Shown here: piece by piece, positions 21,895-33,574 of the stretch
Position numbering within the stretch: the stretch's first letter is position 1
Layout of the letters: each line of letters begins with the position of its first letter
Source: Ianthella basta
Lineage: Eukaryota; Porifera; Demospongiae; Verongiida; Ianthellidae
DNA length: 64,000 nucleotides
Direction: 5' to 3'
Assembly: GCA_964019415.1 (NCBI GenBank)
Contig: OZ025876.1
Span: 3,461,272 to 3,525,271, forward strand
Notes under the pieces: model-generated
Databases searched by the model: none
What the model saw: only the letters and a program-made list of their open reading frames with translations
What the model was told of the DNA's origin: nothing
Program-made: the position numbers and the translations under genes

Positions 21895-22765
21895 GGGCAT
21901 ATTCAAGTCAACAGTGGGTGTCCCACAAGGAGATAGTTTCAGCCCAGTGACCTTCACTAGAACTTTTCAGATGGTCCTGCAACAAACACAGTCAGAGTTT
22001 CCAATAATACCATCAGCAGGTGTTCAACTAGGAATCCCTATAGAAATGCAATATGCCGATGACACTGACTTTATTTCCACAGTCACAGTTTTCTTGAAGA
22101 TGTGTTGAAAGTATTAGACACTGAATTACCCCCACAACATTTAATATGCAACACTGAGATAGCCCAACATGTACATGTGCGTAGAGAGAGTGAGGAATGG
22201 AAGAAGACAAAGACATCGGGTGCATTACTAGGTGAAGAACAGGATGTGACTAGACGAATGCAGCTAGCAGGCTTGGCTTTTCATCGTATGCAAGGACTGT
22301 TTGCGGGAGTTGGTGCCTCATTTGAACTTTAGATTCATGTATGGAATGCCCTCGTCAGACCAGTGTTGCTCTATGGTTGCGGGACATGGGGTTAACCACA
22401 TACCTCGCAGACAAGCTGTGCGCTTTACATCGTACACAACTCCGGATCCAAGCAGGATATCGCTGGCCACAGCACATAAGTAATGACGCATTGTACAACC
22501 TGACAAGAATCTACCAACTTTCAGTGGACCTACTACAAGCCAGATACATCTCCTGGGACACTGCCTTCATATGCCTCGTGACACCCCAGCACAGTTGGCC
22601 CTGGATGTAGCTGTTAATCCATCCCTTAAAGGCAGATGGGGTAGACCCCTGAAGTGATTACTGAATGTCCTAAGAGCCGAAATGGAGAAAGCCAGACTAG
22701 ATCAAAGAAGCTAGAAGGAGCTAGAAAAACTATGCAGGCGTGCAGCAGACAAAGATCAATGGGAA
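21895..22765 (+). pseudogene. LINE reverse-transcriptase 3' half (third clade)
   Basis: GVPQGDSFSPVTFT, an intact palm motif in EMQYADDTDFIST, GALLGEEQDVTRRMQLAGLAF, a frameshift to VLLYGCGTWG-type text, then DKLCALHRTQLRIQAGYRWP and HISNDALYNLTRIYQLSVDL. The last are typical of the C-terminal region. The clade differs from the FADD elements nearby. 5' end absent; the 3' end is not marked by a clear tail. Confidence 0.75.
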
Positions 22766-22769
22766 CACA

Positions 22770-23490
22770 CAATAGAGAATATGCAACGTGACACAATACT
22801 GGAAGGTCAAAAAGTCAACGGTGAACGGGTGCACTGTTGTCCATATGTAAATATAGGGGAATCGCATTTGTGTCCATTTATTTCGCCTGTGCCATTGTGT
22901 TGCGCTGTCAAAGCAGGTTTAGAGCTGCTCAAACAGAAAGAGGCCATGCCCGGAAGATGTACAAGGCAAGAGGTAGTTGTGAAGAGGTGAATATGCCATG
23001 CTGTTCAGAATCGAAGGCATATACTCACACTTTACATTGTCAGAAAGCAGCCCAAGAGAGTCAGCAAAGCTTCTGGTAGCACTGTGTGTAGGCCTTCGGG
23101 TCTGAGACCTTCGCCTGTAACTTGAATGGTGACAGATAAACAAGGGTGGTATCAAGTGAATCACAACACTTACCGGCGCTATTCAAGCGGGCACAGCAGC
23201 AAGAACTCTCTCTGCAGGAAGGGGAAAGGCAGTAGTGCCTTCTGGAAGTGTTCAAACTACTTGCTGATGGTGATACATGTGCCTTTAATAGTTGCAGAAC
23301 CGGTTTCCTTACGTACAGAGTATTGGCTCATTCGTTGCGATCAGCAGGCAATCAGATACGAACAACTTAAACAGAGGAGGATGTTCGTGCTTGGTAGACT
23401 GACAGTTAGCATACCACTATCCAAAGAAGCGGCTTTGAAGTCATGTACATGCCCAGACGTACATAAGGGTACCTCCGTATGATAATTACA
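22770..23490. other. Unassigned, probably the rest of the 21.9-22.8 kb LINE
   Basis: A plus frame at 23,126-23,482 and a minus frame at 23,341-23,784 are open, but neither shows a recognised motif. Confidence 0.35.
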
Positions 23491-23494
23491 CTTA

Positions 23495-24069
23495 CAGTGG
23501 AACCCTATAATGCGGACACCCTTCGGAACAAGAGAAGTGTCCTGATTATAGGGGTGTCCACATTTCATAGGGTATGGCTTATAAGCCCATACGTTAAAAC
23601 AATCATGTAATATGCATGAAAAGTAACAAAATAAGATGAATTTGTAAAGGTAGAGGTGGTTCGCTTGAGTACTCGACTCACGCACCATTTCTGAAGACGA
23701 ATCTAAAGGGTAGCTGTTTGTGCTGAACTTTCCCATGTTAAAAAAAAAACTTTCAAAACCTTTAGTATAGACGATTTGCAGCACTCGTCAACTTCTGTGC
23801 TGTTCCTGTCACTTGTTAGAGGTAGCGGTGCAGCAGGAAGCGGCCATTTTCTGGCAGCTGATCAAATGTCCAGATTATCGAGTGGGGTTTATACAGAGTT
23901 GTATAGGGTGGTACACAGGGCACTGTCCGCAATACAGAATAACGGGGTGTCCGCATTTCAAGGGAAAGTTTATACAGGCAGAATAGGGCCAATCGCAGGG
24001 ACTTTAAAAAGTGTCCGCATAATCGAGGTGTCCGCTTTTCAGGGGTGTCGGCAAGGCGGGGTTCCACTG
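23495..24069. mobile_element. TA-flanked MITE, CAGTGGAACC type
   Basis: A 575-base element starting CAGTGGAACCC and ending GGGGTTCCACTG, with TA on both sides (23,493-94 and 24,070-71). Longer imperfect inverted matches follow (repeated GTGTCCGCAT/TTCAGGGGTGTC blocks). The terminal sequence and TA duplication are those of pogo/Tigger-like elements. No coding region was recognised. Confidence 0.85.
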
Positions 24070-24090
24070 TAGTTGACTTCATACTTACAT

Positions 24091-24118
24091 ATTAGAATAG
24101 AATAGAATAGAATAGAAA
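24091..24118 (+). repeat. (AATAG)n microsatellite
   Basis: Four to five AGAAT/AATAG units directly after the CAGTGGAACC MITE. Confidence 0.9.
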
Positions 24119-24282
24119 TCTCCACCAGCAAGCTTCACAAATGGGGGCTTTTGGGCCTTCTGGAGACGTTGCTATGCAAGAGACAACATTTCTAGATGAT
24201 GTAATTGAATGTCTTGGTAACGTTCATTTGCCTTGTCCTCCTTCAAATTTAGTTCAATTGCTTAGCAATGCTGCCATGTGCC

Positions 24283-24405
24283 AAGTAAAGGCTGTTACAC
24301 AGTGGAGCACTGACCATTGTCCCTACATTCAAGGATGTGGGACTACAATGCGACATTCTTGCATGTGGGGACCATGGTTAATGCTTCACGGTATAACAGT
24401 CACTC
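24283..24405. mobile_element. Hairpin MITE R4, degenerate core
   Basis: AGTAAAGGCTGTTACACAGT, GACCATTGTCCCTACATTC and the inverted half GCATGTGGGGACCATGGTTAAT match the core of the copies at 15.1 and 31.2 kb, with more differences. Confidence 0.7.
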
Positions 24406-24837
24406 ATGCACTACAATTGCATAACGTCTGCCGACGTCATCGGTTCATGCTATTCGAGCGCTGCCAGGCAATCCAGATCTTGATGTTTCCACTCACTGTT
24501 AACTACATATTGTGGATTCTTTGATTGCTTCAAGGTCAGCCTAGCCCAAATATCTCTTCGAAGCCTTTGTGGATTTCATTCCGGAAGTGCCATTTCAAGT
24601 GATGTACACACAGTGGGCTCTCGAGTCACATGCACATCACGCGTACTGACCTGCATAACCATATTAACCTGCAGAAGTGTGACAAAACCTCAGGGTTCAC
24701 GGATTTGTAAATGCAGCAGATGATTCCCACATGCAAATGCATGCTTCATATTTGCCTTGTCTTGCTTGCCTGTATTCGCACACTTGCATTTCACGGCCTG
24801 TATCACACTTACAGTCACTTATTATCATCGTCATCAT

Positions 24838-27800
24838 CATCATCATCATAATTCAATAACGGCAAATCTCCTCTGCAGGAGGTAGCCTGATATACATTAA
24901 AATTTATGGCATTATGTGTTCAAAGCATTCATATTCTTTAGTCAAAATGCTATAAATGAGTCAGAACTAGCTACTTAAAACTATCTGCCCACCGCTTCTT
25001 CAGTCTTCCTCTAGGTCTCTTTCCTATCATTTCTTCTTCATACACTTGCAATCAATTCACCAATCAGTCTGCATTTATTTCCTCCATCTTCACCTTCCAC
25101 CTTCTCTGGTTCTCCTTCACTATATCTATTACTGCTTCTTGTCCAAGTGATCTCACATCATTTCTCTCTCTGTCCAGCCTTGTCACACCATCGACTCTCC
25201 TTAAAAACATCATTTCAGATACCTGTAACTTGCTTTCATGTCTTCTCTACATGGTCAAGGTCTTGCAGCCATAGATGAGGGTGGGCACAATCATTGCATG
25301 AATACCCTCAATGTAGTCTTCTTCAATAACTCTCTTCTTTCAAGCACCTCCTTCCTCACAGCACCCACCACCTTTGCTGCTGCCCCCACATGCTGTTCAA
25401 TTTCTTTGTCACATAACCCATCTGAACTGATCATTGCTCCTAGGTACTTCAACCTTTTGACAGTTTCAATGTCTTCACCTTCCATGTTCAGGTTACAATC
25501 ATTTTCTGTCCTACTCACCATCATCACTTTTGTCTTCCCAAAGTGCATCTTCAATCCCCACTTATCCATTGCTTTCGTCATCTCACCCAAGTTTGTCTGC
25601 ATATCTTCCTTATTCTCTGTCACCATCACTATATAATCCACAAAGAGTATCACGTTGATAGTTGTTAACTGAACCCCACCTTGTAACTTCTCCATTGATT
25701 CTCTCATTATTCCATCCATAAACACATTAAACAGCCACGGCGACATCACACACTCCTGCCTCACTCCTTGGGTAATGGGTAACCACCCAGATACTTTCCC
25801 ATTACTACACACACATGCTTGGCTCCCTAGGTACATGGACTGAATGGCTCTAAATAGGCCTCCCCAAATTTGATAACTTTCCTGCACCTGCCATAACCAA
25901 TCTCTACTGACCTTATCGTACGCCTTCTCCAAATATATGCATGCTATCACCATCTGCTAGTTCTTCTCCAGCGTATTCTCACTTAGCTGCCTAATAATAA
26001 AAATCTAATCTACACAACCTCTACCTCGCCTAAAACCTCCTTGCACCTCCATCACCTCACCTTCAGTTTCGCTTCTCACTCAACTGTCTAGGATTCGTGC
26101 ATAGCCTTGCTGGGTATGCTCAGCAAGCTTATCCCCTTGTAGTTGCTGCACACGGTTTTGCTACCATTCTTATATAATGGTACAATAACAGCTTTCCTCC
26201 AATCCTTTACCACTTTTCCCTTTGTCCATAACCCTGTGCAACCACTCAGCCCACCATGCCTCCTGCTTTCAGCATTTCTGCATCAATTCCGCATATACAT
26301 ACCAGGGGCTTTCCACTCTTCAACTTTGCTATAGCTTCTACAACTTCATCAATACCAATGCTCTCCTCTTCATGTGTTGGGCCAAATCCTGCATCTTTCA
26401 TATTACCCTCCTCTTCCTTCTGAGCTCCCTGTAGAAACCCTACAAAGTATTCCTTCCATCTCTCATTCCTTCCATCTCTCTGTGACCTCTTCTTCATCAT
26501 CAATCACTTGACCATTGTCATCACAAATCTTCTGAACCTCATCACTGCCTCCCTTACCTCCTCACTGCCTCTCTTAGGTGTCTTCACTCCTCTCCAGAAT
26601 CTGCATTGGCTGTTTTGGAAATCATCTTGCAGAGACCTACCGAGCTCCACCCATTCTGTATTCTATGCCATTCTCACTACTCTCTAAGCTTCATTCTTTG
26701 CCCTGTGACACTCATCCTTAGCTACTGGAGTATTTTTCTGCAACCACTTCAAGTATGCTGCTGTCTTCTTCTTTACTGCTTCCTTTACCTCCTCATTCTA
26801 CCATCTCGTTTTATTCCTGTGCCTCTTCTGTTGTCTCACCCCACACACTTCCACAGTTGCAGTCAATACTCCTTCCTTAAACTCTGACCATACCTCTTTC
26901 AATACTCTCTTCTCTGTGTCCAATGTTGTTCATTTTTTGCTTCAACTTTACCCTACCATCATTCAGCCTAACAGCTCTAATCCTCACGCTTTTGCTCACC
27001 AATTTGCTTCTCTCCACCATATTATTTCCACTCATCTTCAACAGAACGAGATAGTGGTCACTCCCTATCTCTGCACCTCTCAACACTTTAACATCTTTTA
27101 CCCTCGTTCGACTGTTCCTTCTCACCAGGAAGTAGTCTGTGATGCTCTTCAACCCTCCCTTGGCATACCCATGTATACTTATGTATCTCCTTATTACTAT
27201 GTGTGCTATTGTGCAATAGGTGTTATATGCGTTTGGTTTGTGGCTCAGTTTGTCTAGCCGCACTTTTGGGCCATTTGCGAGATTAAGGCACTTTCAAGGG
27301 CTCGTGTGGCTCCTGAAAAATAGGTTTCGCAAAAAATAGGCTGTATATGCTCACCGACTGCAGCAACCATGTAGAAGCTATTAAGACAGCGCTTTCTAGT
27401 CTTTTGTGGACGGTCCGTCCCCTTCCGCACCTCTGGGCGCTTACGGATCAGTCTAACAAGCCAGACTAGACGGTCAGCGGCCATAATCATGCAGAAAGAG
27501 TTTGCAGACAGCTCGCATCCATATATGGATGAGACATAAATAATAATAATTTTATATAGCTAGGTCTACACAGTCTCCACACGCACAGGGTATGGTCTCT
27601 ATGAGGCCTTGTGTTGGTAAACTAATTTGTTACAAGCATCTCATTTACTGCACAGAACCTCAACAACTGCTCTCCACCCTCATTTCAAACTGCTTCGCTA
27701 TGCCTATCAATCACACTTCTCCAAGTTTCACAATCCCTGCCAACTCTTGCATTTAGGTCACCCATAACTAACAATGTCTCTTTCCTTCCAACTTTCTCAA

Positions 27801-28170
27801 TGACCTTTTGCAGTTCACTGTAGAAATGCTCCTTCACTTCACTTCTACTGTTGTTTGATGGAGCATACACTTGCACAAATGTTAACTGTTCTCTACAGAC
27901 CTTTAGCTTCGCCACTACTATCCTTTCACTCACACACTGCCAGCTCCAGACATACCTACTCATCTTCTCTGACAGGAACACCACTACACCCGCTCCATCT
28001 CTACCATCACTTACGCCTGAGAAAATCACGTAACAATCATCTACACTTTTAACACCGCTACCCTTCCATCTCGTCTCACTAACTCCAAGAACACCAAGAT
28101 TGTACTTCTTCATCTCTCCAATCAACTCCTGTTCTTTTCCTTTCAGTGATCCTACATTCCACATTCCTAT
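24838..28170 (-). pseudogene. RTE-like LINE, near full length but decayed
   Basis: Endonuclease: WNVGSLKGKEQELIGEM, GVLGVSETRWKGSG, VQVYAPSNN and LLVMGDLNARVGRD (27,685-28,164). The endonuclease continues with ITDYFLVRRN and AEIGSDHYLVL after an interruption at about 27,250-27,560. Reverse transcriptase: IYLEKAYDKVSRDWLW, GVRQECVMSPWLFNVFMDG, and FVDYIVMVTE where FADD is expected, so the catalytic aspartates are changed. It ends in a trinucleotide ATC/GAT tail (24,830-24,848), the type of tail found on RTE-like elements. Clade assignment is inference. Confidence 0.82.
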
Positions 28171-28174
28171 TCTG

Positions 28175-29340
28175 TATAGATTTGCTATATTCTCGCACCC
28201 GGCTGGGCCGCAACTTTACTGGCAGGCTGTCAAATGACTATTTAGCTAGCGCAGCTCCTGACCATCACTTTGCATACAGTCACTTATATGACTGCATATG
28301 CATGTCTACACTGTGTACATTTTATCAAGTTTAATATCTGCCATAATCTATAGACGTTGATTCGATATCTGCCTACAACGCGTAGTACTATTACTAGGGA
28401 TACACAAAGTGCATAAGACATGCCTCACTGATATCATGCATAAATTGTTGTATAGCTACGATATAATATGCTTGTTCAATGTAATGATGCTGTAGCACTG
28501 GAGGTCAATATGATGGTACAGTAAAAGTAGCAATTACCAAGAAAATGTACAGTGTCTGCGCTAGTTGATGGAAGGAAAAACATGTGAACCGTGTTCTGCC
28601 CAAGTGCAAGTTGCATACCTGTTGCAGCATCCTGCTCCAATTTGTGCCGTTACTCGAAATACTTGTTAAAATTATCAACCCTTCCATTATCGGTTATTGG
28701 CGGACTTGATACGCACCATGCCAGTTAAGAGAGTGGGGGGACATGAGCATAGAAGGGTGCCATTTACCTAGCTGCCCTGCAGCCAAAGAGAGTGCTTCTT
28801 TTTTTTCTGCTGGCCGAGAACTGCGCTCGTGTAAGGTATGCCCTAACTATATGCATTCACTTAAAGTGCTCAAAAATATTGTTCACATTCTGCCCCTTCC
28901 CAGTTGCTGCTTTTCATTAGTCATTTTCAAAATGCAGTGTTTTGAGCTATTTAATTATTGATTGCTAACAGCGAATCTTGTATCAGGGATGGCGGTGGTT
29001 GTTTGTATGCTGTAATACAAACAAAAAGTAGCGCATTTACCGTTTAGGGCTAAAAACCAGCGATATGGGCTACCCAAGAGGAAGTGTCTGTTGTATACAA
29101 TGCAGGACTAACCTTACTTTCCAGCGAAAGTGCGTGCTCCGGCTGAAAACGACCTTGACATTTTCATCGTTTCATCTTATTAATGTTATTATTTTCGCAA
29201 CACCGTTGTAAGTTCCATTGTAGGTGTGTACATGGCTAGCCTCGGCCAAACATAGCTTACACACTGTTTGAAGGACATTTGCGGTCGTGCATTTCCCCAC
29301 CATTTTATTTACTGCATTGTTGGCTTCCATACTCTTAGGT
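28175..29340. other. Unassigned intron sequence
   Basis: The only relation found is the AGTGCAAGTTGCATACCTGT stretch at 28,605-28,640, an inverted piece of the AACTTGCACT family of 48.4 kb. The rest shows nothing. Confidence 0.45.
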
Positions 29341-29349
29341 GGGTAGATA

Positions 29350-31030
29350 GATAGATAAATTTATCTTACAACAGGAAAGCTGCCTCCACAGTTGTGGGTT
29401 TTCATGCAGATCCTGGAAAAATACATATACAAGCACAAGATACAGTACAAGAAATGTGAATTAAAGAAGAGTGATATTGGAGATGATCTTGGAATGCAAA
29501 CGATTGCCCATTCTTTTCAGTTTTTGGTTGGGGAAGATTAAGTTTGTCAGCTCCCCTAGTGCTGGGGTAATAGCAAGAGTTATTAACAAATTTAAAACTT
29601 AGATAGGTAGGAGCTTGTTAGAGAACACATCAGTGTACCTGACACAGCATGAAGTTGTGATGCCTTTGTTGGAGGGTGGACCACTTAAGCTGCTCTCAAG
29701 GGGGCACTTGGAGTACCAGGTGGCTTCCTGAGGATGACCCTCATTGCATAGTTCTGGATACTCTCAATTGATTGAGAAACAGCCTTCTTATGGATGTTGG
29801 CCAGGTGAGACTTCCACTTCAGCTCTCTGACACTGGTTATCCCAAGGTCCCTGATAGTGTGGCTCTTAGGGATACTGCTGTCCTCTAGAAGGATTTCTCT
29901 CTACTGGGCATTGCGACTGAAAGTCCTACTACCAGGCGTCATTAGCTGGTTCTTGTATACGTTCATCTTTAGCTTGTTGACCTGAATCCAGTCAGCAATA
30001 CGGGCTAGGTCAGCACTAAGGGTATGGGAATGGGAGACTCCACTGGGGGTCATGTTGGCAGAGTAGATGGTGATGTGATGTCATCAGCCTATATGTTCAT
30101 GGTACAATCAACGACAGTATCAGGTAAGTCATTTACGTAGACTAAGAACAACAGGGGACCAAGAATGGAGCCCTGGGGCACACCAGTAGACACATTGGCC
30201 CATCCAGAAAACTCACTGTCCACCGTAAACCTTTGCTGCCTCCTGTCAAGGTAGTTGGTGAACCATCAGATCTCAGAACCACCAACACCAAGTGATCTGA
30301 GCTTACCAAGGAGTATGCTTTGGTCGATGAAGTCAAAAGCTTTGCTCAGATCAATAAGGACTGTGCCAATTTATTTCCCCTGGTCCAGTGCCAGTTTTCA
30401 ATCATCCAGGGTATGTAGTAAGGCATCCTGTGTGCTGTGTCAAGGGCAAAAGCCAAACTGATTAGGGTGGAGTAAAGATTTAGTGGTAAGGTAAGAATAT
30501 AGTTGCTGGTGTACAAGAGACGCGAATACCTTGGCAATTACGGGAAGCACAGAGATTGGCCTAAAATCAGATGGTAGCTTTGATGAGAGGAATTTGGGGA
30601 CTGGTTTGACAGTGGCCTTTTTCCAGTCATCAGGGAACTGACCACTGGTGATGCTGTCATTGAAGATCTTCGTGATACTTGGGGTGATCATGTCTGCCAC
30701 GGTCCTGCGCAAGAGGGCAAAGACACCATCAGCACCAGTAGCCTTGTGAGTATTTAGTCCCTTAAGGGCCTGCATAATCTCCTCCTCATCAACAGGCCGG
30801 AATTTGAATGCAGTGCCAGCCTGGTGCACAGTGCATGGGTGGATCCAAGTCAGTTGTAGTAGTGGAAGCGGTGGAGGTGAAGTGGGAGTTCAACATGTTG
30901 GCAATGAGTTTTGAAGAATCAATGGTCCCTGAACTAGTGTGTAGTTGAAGTGGCCTGGTCTTGGCCTTTTGGCCGAGTGCTCTGTTCAACTCACTCCATA
31001 CTTTCCCTGGGTGGGTTAGCATGGTACCTA
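29350..31030 (-). pseudogene. CR1-like LINE, 5'-truncated
   Basis: Reverse transcriptase pieces read down the minus strand: [82 protein letters not shown], then a damaged ADD motif (stop just before ADDITIYSAN) and DLGIT. Frameshifts and stops are present and the endonuclease part is absent. The 3' end carries a TAAATTTATCTATCTATC tail (about 29,345-29,365), as expected for CR1 clade elements. Confidence 0.82.
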
Positions 31031-31150
31031 GGTGCTAACCCACACCATGACATCCAGGTACAGAAATAAGGTCTAATGCTGAACCAATGTCCTATGGTGG
31101 TGGGTTAGTTTGTAGCTACAGCTTAGCTACACACTATAGAAAGTACAGAA

Positions 31151-31398
31151 ACTAGAAATAATAAAAATTTCTACAAAAATAAGAATGTAGGGATGGCACA
31201 AAACGTACAATAACATGTAAATGCTGCTACATGGTGAAGCATTAACACTGGTTCCTACATTCTAGGATGGTGATACATTCTTGCATGTAGGGACCATTGT
31301 TAATGCTTCACTGTGCAGCAGCATTTACTTGTTTCTGTACTTTTTGTGCCATCCCTACATCCTTATTATTTTTGTAGAAAAAATGAATCATTTCTAGT
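31151..31398. mobile_element. Hairpin MITE R4, copy 2
   Basis: Ends ACTAGAAAT / TTTCTAGT with the same internal order as copy 1 (TTTCTACAAAAAT, GGGATGGCAC, GCATTAACA..GGTTCCTACAT and the inverted half). It lies 340 bases from Rh exon 3. Confidence 0.85.
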
Positions 31399-31742
31399 AT
31401 GCATATGTCTGTTACATGTGTGACATTGCATGTGACTTTGTACGCAATGGTGGACAGATGTTCTTTGAGGGTCAGAGCAGATCATCGTTCGTCAATGGTT
31501 GGATCAGATCCTTTTTATGGAGAATTGGATCACCTCATTTGCCTAGATATTCCAAACAGTTATACTGGAAGTTCGTGCTTGGGATAACATCATAGATAAT
31601 CAAGCAACTATCAAGTGTTGGCACAAAATGCTGATTCAAACAACTAGTGCTACCCAGTTTAGATGGATGTACCTGGGATTTAGCAGTGAATTCTGCACAG
31701 GTTTAGGTATCAATACCACCAGTTCTTAAATAAAACACTCAC

Positions 31743-32038
31743 CAATCATGGAAAAGAGATCTGAATGGTACACAGAGGAGTTTTTGGGGTGGTCCCAGGC
31801 TTTTTTCTTGTACAATACCAATGACACAGCAACACCAAAGTAGGCTCCAAATGTATGGATTAGCATTGATCCTCCAATATCTGCTGCACGAAGGAGATAG
31901 GTATTCATAGCCTCATTGGCGGAGTAAAACATGACTTCAAAAAATGCAATAATTATCATCTGAAAGGGGCTGGCCTTCCCTAAAACAGCACCAAATGTAA
32001 TAAGCACTGCAGCACCAGCAAAGTCAGAGCTGACCATG
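31743..32038 (-). CDS. Rh50: Rh transporter exon 3 (first pore histidine)
   Basis: Residues 157-255 plus one base. Family motifs in order are SSDFAGAAVLITFGAVLGK, ADIGGSMLIHTFGAYFGVAV and SVYHSDLFSMIG. H218 in LIHTFGAYFG is the first of the two pore histidines. The acceptor is ACACACAG with a pyrimidine-rich tract upstream; a second AG nine bases further in would create a stop, so this one is chosen. The donor is GTGAGT. The frame also stays open upstream into the intron, which is coincidental. Confidence 0.93.
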
Positions 32039-32371
32039 CTGTGTGTGTGCATGAGAGTAGGAAGGGGATGGAGAAATGGAGGGGGGATGGAGGAAGTGAG
32101 GTAGGAGATGGAACAAGGGAGAAGCAAGGGAAAGAGGGAGGAGGGAGAGGTGATAATAAAATGGCAACCACCACCTAAGGCGTAGGATACACCAAGCAAT
32201 TGGCTTTCGGGCTTAAAGTATACATTTCTGTACAACTGAACCTTCTGCAAACATGGAAACATTTCTGTTGACAGTGCATGCACAGCATTAACTACTAATG
32301 CAAAATATGCTAATTAGAATTGACAAATATTTCTGGGGATTGCACTCCACGAGTGCACTTATATTCCAGAC

Positions 32372-32590
32372 AAGTATTTTGAGTTTAAAAAAAAAACGTG
32401 GGGTGCTGGGGCGCCCCTGAACTCGAATTACTTGCTACCAATCTCCCCATGAAAGTTCGGTAGTTCAGAAAGTTTGGAATACAGCAATACTGATGTCCTG
32501 AAAGATACATCAAGATACAATAGACTGTTGGGTTTGGAAGAGATTGAAGTCTCCAGACCAGTCAATCATCCAGTGAAAGCACCTCTATCA
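32372..32590 (-). repeat. Dispersed repeat R3, partial inverted copy D
   Basis: The reverse complement matches the right-hand end of copies A and B (GCGCCCC block, CTGAAAGATACATCAAGATAC block). It is followed directly by the CA microsatellite. Confidence 0.7.
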
Positions 32591-32610
32591 CACACACAAA
32601 CACACACACA

Positions 32611-32701
<91 letters not shown>

Positions 32702-32740
32702 ACACACAGAGAGAGATGGGGGGGGGGGGGGGGGGATACA
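32588..32740. repeat. CA microsatellite and poly-G run
   Basis: About 50 CA units with few interruptions (32,590-32,698), then a short AGA-containing tail and about 17 consecutive G (32,719-32,735). Long open frames across it in both directions are artefacts of the repeat. Confidence 0.97.
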
Positions 32741-33002
32741 CACAGAGCGTTAGCTAGCAATGTCTGTTGTAAATGGAGGAACATTTCAGTGCATGTTATC
32801 TGCCCCATAGTGTAATTTCGATTTCTCTAGGAGCACCAACCTTTGCACACTTCGGTGCCATGATTTCCTGAAGTGTGCTGTACTGTTCCACCATGCACAA
32901 TATCAGGCTTTTCAGTTAAAAATCAAGCCAATCCAAGGAGCCTCTTTGCATTGGCATAATATAATGAACAAATCTTCTATACTAATATAGAGAAGTGCAA
33001 AA

Positions 33003-33415
33003 CAGTTGTCCGCAAACTCCTCCCGTGAGCAGCCACCAATCGAAACCAAACTTTCCCAGATTACAGATGACACACCCAGTCTTGATCTCTTGGGGTCACC
33101 GTGCACAAAGAAGCTGCTGCCGAAGAGTGCGCGGCAAATAACCTCCAAACAACCGTCCACCATCTTGGATCTAAGGAGACAATATATGGGTTTCTGGGCA
33201 CACTCCTATGCTGCTAATACAAACGAGGATCCCCAACGGTTGTCCGCTAACTCCTCCCATGAGCATGGACCAATCTCAACCAAATGTTCCCAGCCGCCGC
33301 AGTATGTGCCTCAACTCGATCTAAGGAGGGTAACGTGTGCAAATAAGCTGCTGCTGAGGAGAGCGCAGCAAAAACCAATAATGAACTGACCGTCGGCCAT
33401 CTTGGATCTACGAAA
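33003..33415 (+). repeat. Tandem pair of a ~180-base unit ending CATCTTGGATCT
   Basis: Units at 33,003-33,175 and 33,237-33,415 share GTTGTCCGC.AACTCCTCCC, GAGCA..ACCAATC, AAGCTGCTGC and CCATCTTGGATCTA. A third copy lies at 51,225-51,402. The open frames differ between copies, so coding is unlikely. Confidence 0.75.
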
Positions 33416-33574
33416 AATGTACAGAATGCATAGGAAGAATGGACTTTACGGTCCAACCCCTCTACAGGAAGAACTCGACTACTTTAGGCAAGTTTGGTGG
33501 CAATCCGTTGGCAGGACAAAGATTGCGCCTGACTATTCTTCATATATATAGATTTGGCCACGTGACATTATAGG

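Noticed and set aside
23776..24072. 98-codon plus frame
   Set aside because: It ends in the inverted terminal repeat of the CAGTGGAACC MITE and has no domain.
32044..32283. Upstream continuation of the Rh exon 3 open frame
   Set aside because: It translates to a low-complexity polypyrimidine tract (the acceptor region). The family match begins at SSDFAG and the splice phase fits at 32,038.
32474..32815. 113-codon frame with a long Thr-His run, and its minus-strand Cys-Val counterpart
   Set aside because: Both are translations of the CA microsatellite and repeat R3; no conserved domain.
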